Positions 62,312-64,000 of a stretch of DNA of 64,000 nucleotides are shown piece after piece (the first letter of the stretch is position 1; each line of letters opens with the position of its first letter). This stretch comes from an uncultured Flaviramulus sp. (GTDB lineage: Bacteria; Bacteroidota; Bacteroidia; Flavobacteriales; Flavobacteriaceae), in NCBI GenBank assembly GCA_947487155.1, contig CANKVS010000001.1, positions 124,001-188,000 on the forward strand, in the 5' to 3' direction. The notes under the pieces are model-generated. The model saw only the letters and a program-made list of their open reading frames with translations, made no database searches and had not been told where the DNA came from. The position numbers and the translations under genes were made by a program.

Positions 62312-64000
62312 ATGTTGTTACTCGTATTAAAATCTAGTGCCTGTTTAGCAGTATTTATGGTGTTTTATAAGTTGTTTCTTGAAAAAGAAAGCATCCATCA
62401 ATTTAAACGCTTTTATCTATTAGGTGCTTTATTGGTTTCATTAGGTATTCCGTTTATAACCTTTACACAATACATTGAGATTAACCCTATTCAAAATGGA
62501 GTTTCTTTTCAATCTTTAGAATTTTCAAATACAGAAACATTCACTCCAGAAGTTATCACAACAACATGGCAAGATTATATTCCTAATGTTTTATGGAGCA
62601 TTTATTTTTTAGGTGTAGCCCTTTTTAGTTTTAGATTTATATTAAATTTAAAAGCAATATTCCATAGAATAAAAACAAACCCAAAACACCAATACCACGA
62701 ATTTACCAATGTATTAATACAAGATTTAATACATCCGCACACCTTTTTTAAATACATCTTTTTAAACAAAACCAAATACGAGCATAACCTCATCCCCAAC
62801 GAAGTTATGCTACACGAACAAACCCACGCGAAACAAAAACACGCCTTAGATATTTTATGTATTGAAGTGTTACAAATTATATTTTGGTTTAATCCGTTAC
62901 TGTATTTTATAAAAAAGGATATTAAACTTAATCATGAGTTTTTAGCAGACCAAGCCGTTTTACAAAACGGGTTCGATGCTACACAATACAAACAAACGTT
63001 ATTAGCATTTTCATCAGATGCTAACGAACTTACATTATCAAATGCCATCAATTATTCATTAATCAAAAAACGATTTACAGTTATGAAAACACAAACATCA
63101 AAACAGGCCTTTTGGGTTAGAAGTTTAGTATTGCTTCCCATTCTAGCTATTTTAATTTATAGTTTTAGTGAAAAAGAAATTGTTGAAAAAGAAGTTGCAG
63201 TAGTAGAATTTGAAACACAACAACAAAATCGAAATTTAACTATTAAAACAAATCAAGGTGCTACCGAAGCGATGATGAAAGAATATAAAGAGTTCATCAA
63301 TAATACTGAAAAACATAATATAGTAGTCTATCCAAAACTTCAAAGAGCCATCTCTATTTATGATATGATGACAGAAACACAACGAACAACGGTTAAAAAA
63401 TACCCTAAAACACCACTTGTTAATCTTTCTACAGTAAAACCAAAAACACCTACAACAATTCAATTTAATTCATGGAAAAACAAAGAACAGTTTGCCATTT
63501 GGATTGATGGTAAAAATGTACCAAATAAAACTTTAAATAATTATAACCCATCAGATATTAAATATTTCACGGTTAGTAAAGTTTATAATAATGCTAGAAC
63601 GGAAAAACACCCCCAACCTTTTCAAAATAATTTATACACAAAAAAAGGCTTTGAGGAGTCTTATTTAAAAAGTAATGTAAAAAAATATAACACTTTAAAA
63701 AACAACTATTTAAGGACACAAAAAACTTTAAAGCAAGACAATTCTGAACTTCTTATTTTAAAAGCACAATTAGATAGAGCTTATAATATATTAACAAAAG
63801 AAGATATTGAGAAATATGATGTTAAACAACTTACTTCTAATTTATCTAATGATATAAATATTAAAAAAGAGTCAAAAGGTAAAGGATCACAGGTAGATGA
63901 TGAAATTACAACAAATACAAATCAACAAAACACTAAAGGCAAGATTCAAATATTAATAAACAATAAAGGGCAACTTTTAGTAAATAACAATGTCTGTAAA
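62312..64000 (+). CDS. M56-family (BlaR1-like) membrane metallopeptidase, 3' end missing
   Basis: The frame stays open from the ATG at 62312 to the window end (563 codons). N-terminal membrane helices ('LLVLKSSACLAVFMVFYKLFLEKE...'), the zinc motif 'HEQTHAKQKH' (HExxH) at about residue 168 and the third-ligand motif 'NHEFLADQAV' define M56. A long, low-complexity periplasmic region follows 'LLPILAILIYSF'. It probably senses an envelope signal and inactivates the BlaI-like repressor. Ligand unknown. Confidence 0.9.
   Translation, partial: MLLLVLKSSACLAVFMVFYKLFLEKESIHQFKRFYLLGALLVSLGIPFITFTQYIEINPIQNGVSFQSLEFSNTETFTPEVITTTWQDYIPNVLWSIYFLGVALFSFRFILNLKAIFHRIKTNPKHQYHEFTNVLIQDLIHPHTFFKYIFLNKTKYEHNLIPNEVMLHEQTHAKQKHALDILCIEVLQIIFWFNPLLYFIKKDIKLNHEFLADQAVLQNGFDATQYKQTLLAFSSDANELTLSNAINYSLIKKRFTVMKTQTSKQAFWVRSLVLLPILAILIYSFSEKEIVEKEVAVVEFETQQQNRNLTIKTNQGATEAMMKEYKEFINNTEKHNIVVYPKLQRAISIYDMMTETQRTTVKKYPKTPLVNLSTVKPKTPTTIQFNSWKNKEQFAIWIDGKNVPNKTLNNYNPSDIKYFTVSKVYNNARTEKHPQPFQNNLYTKKGFEESYLKSNVKKYNTLKNNYLRTQKTLKQDNSELLILKAQLDRAYNILTKEDIEKYDVKQLTSNLSNDINIKKESKGKGSQVDDEITTNTNQQNTKGKIQILINNKGQLLVNNNVCK

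Overview
The window is typical of a marine member of the Bacteroidota, family Flavobacteriaceae. It is AT-rich, holds a SusC/SusD/SusE-type glycan uptake set, has secreted proteins with C-terminal type IX secretion (T9SS) sorting domains, shows TAnnTTTG-type promoter elements, and carries a Bacteroidetes-style (Tra/RteC/BfmA) integrative conjugative element (ICE).

Left chromosomal flank (1-15012). A starch-type polysaccharide utilisation locus opens the window: a SusC receptor (5' end missing), SusD, a SusE-like lipoprotein with three near-identical 112-residue repeats, and a secreted GH13 amylase with a T9SS tail. A more GC-rich gene follows on the other strand. It encodes a BNR_4-type secreted protein with three F-type-lectin (fucolectin/CBM47-like) domains and lies next to an AraC regulator. 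A small membrane protein gene and a decayed IS3-family orfA complete the flank.

Mobile element (about 15055-59222, 44 kb). A tyrosine recombinase integrated the element into the anticodon arm of a tRNA-Leu(UAG) gene. The two halves of that gene sit at the two ends, share a 16-bp core, and join to exactly 82 nt. The element carries an intact tRNA-Leu(UAG) of its own near the right end. Six copies of TGTTGTACC, in pairs spaced 11 bp apart, lie near both ends and look like integrase arm sites. The conjugation module runs traE-F-G-I-J-K-M-N on the minus strand, with a divergent amidase. The mobilisation module is a BfmA-like protein, a relaxase, a coupling protein and a hairpin-rich candidate oriT. 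RteC, an excisionase-like HTH protein, a DnaC-like ATPase, a wHTH replication-type protein, SSB and a RadC-like protein provide regulation and DNA processing.

Cargo of the element. (a) A five-gene operon: a PHP-ATPase of TrlF type followed by a Wadjet/MksBEFG-like jetABCD set (anti-plasmid). (b) MarR plus a TolC/EmrA/EmrB tripartite efflux pump. (c) A metabolic and secreted cluster: arginase-like, DUF1330-like, SDR, a T9SS beta-helix protein, DUF2938, AraC and cupin. (d) A right-end defence-like block: hipB-hipA followed by a 1336-residue protein ending in a PD-(D/E)XK-like nuclease motif, plus a divergent gene with a HEPN RNase motif. Block (d) is the best candidate for an undescribed system.

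Right chromosomal flank (59247-64000): an M20 dipeptidase, an EamA-family exporter, a large intergenic inverted repeat, and a BlaI-type repressor with three palindromic operators followed by an M56 (BlaR1-like) peptidase that runs off the window.
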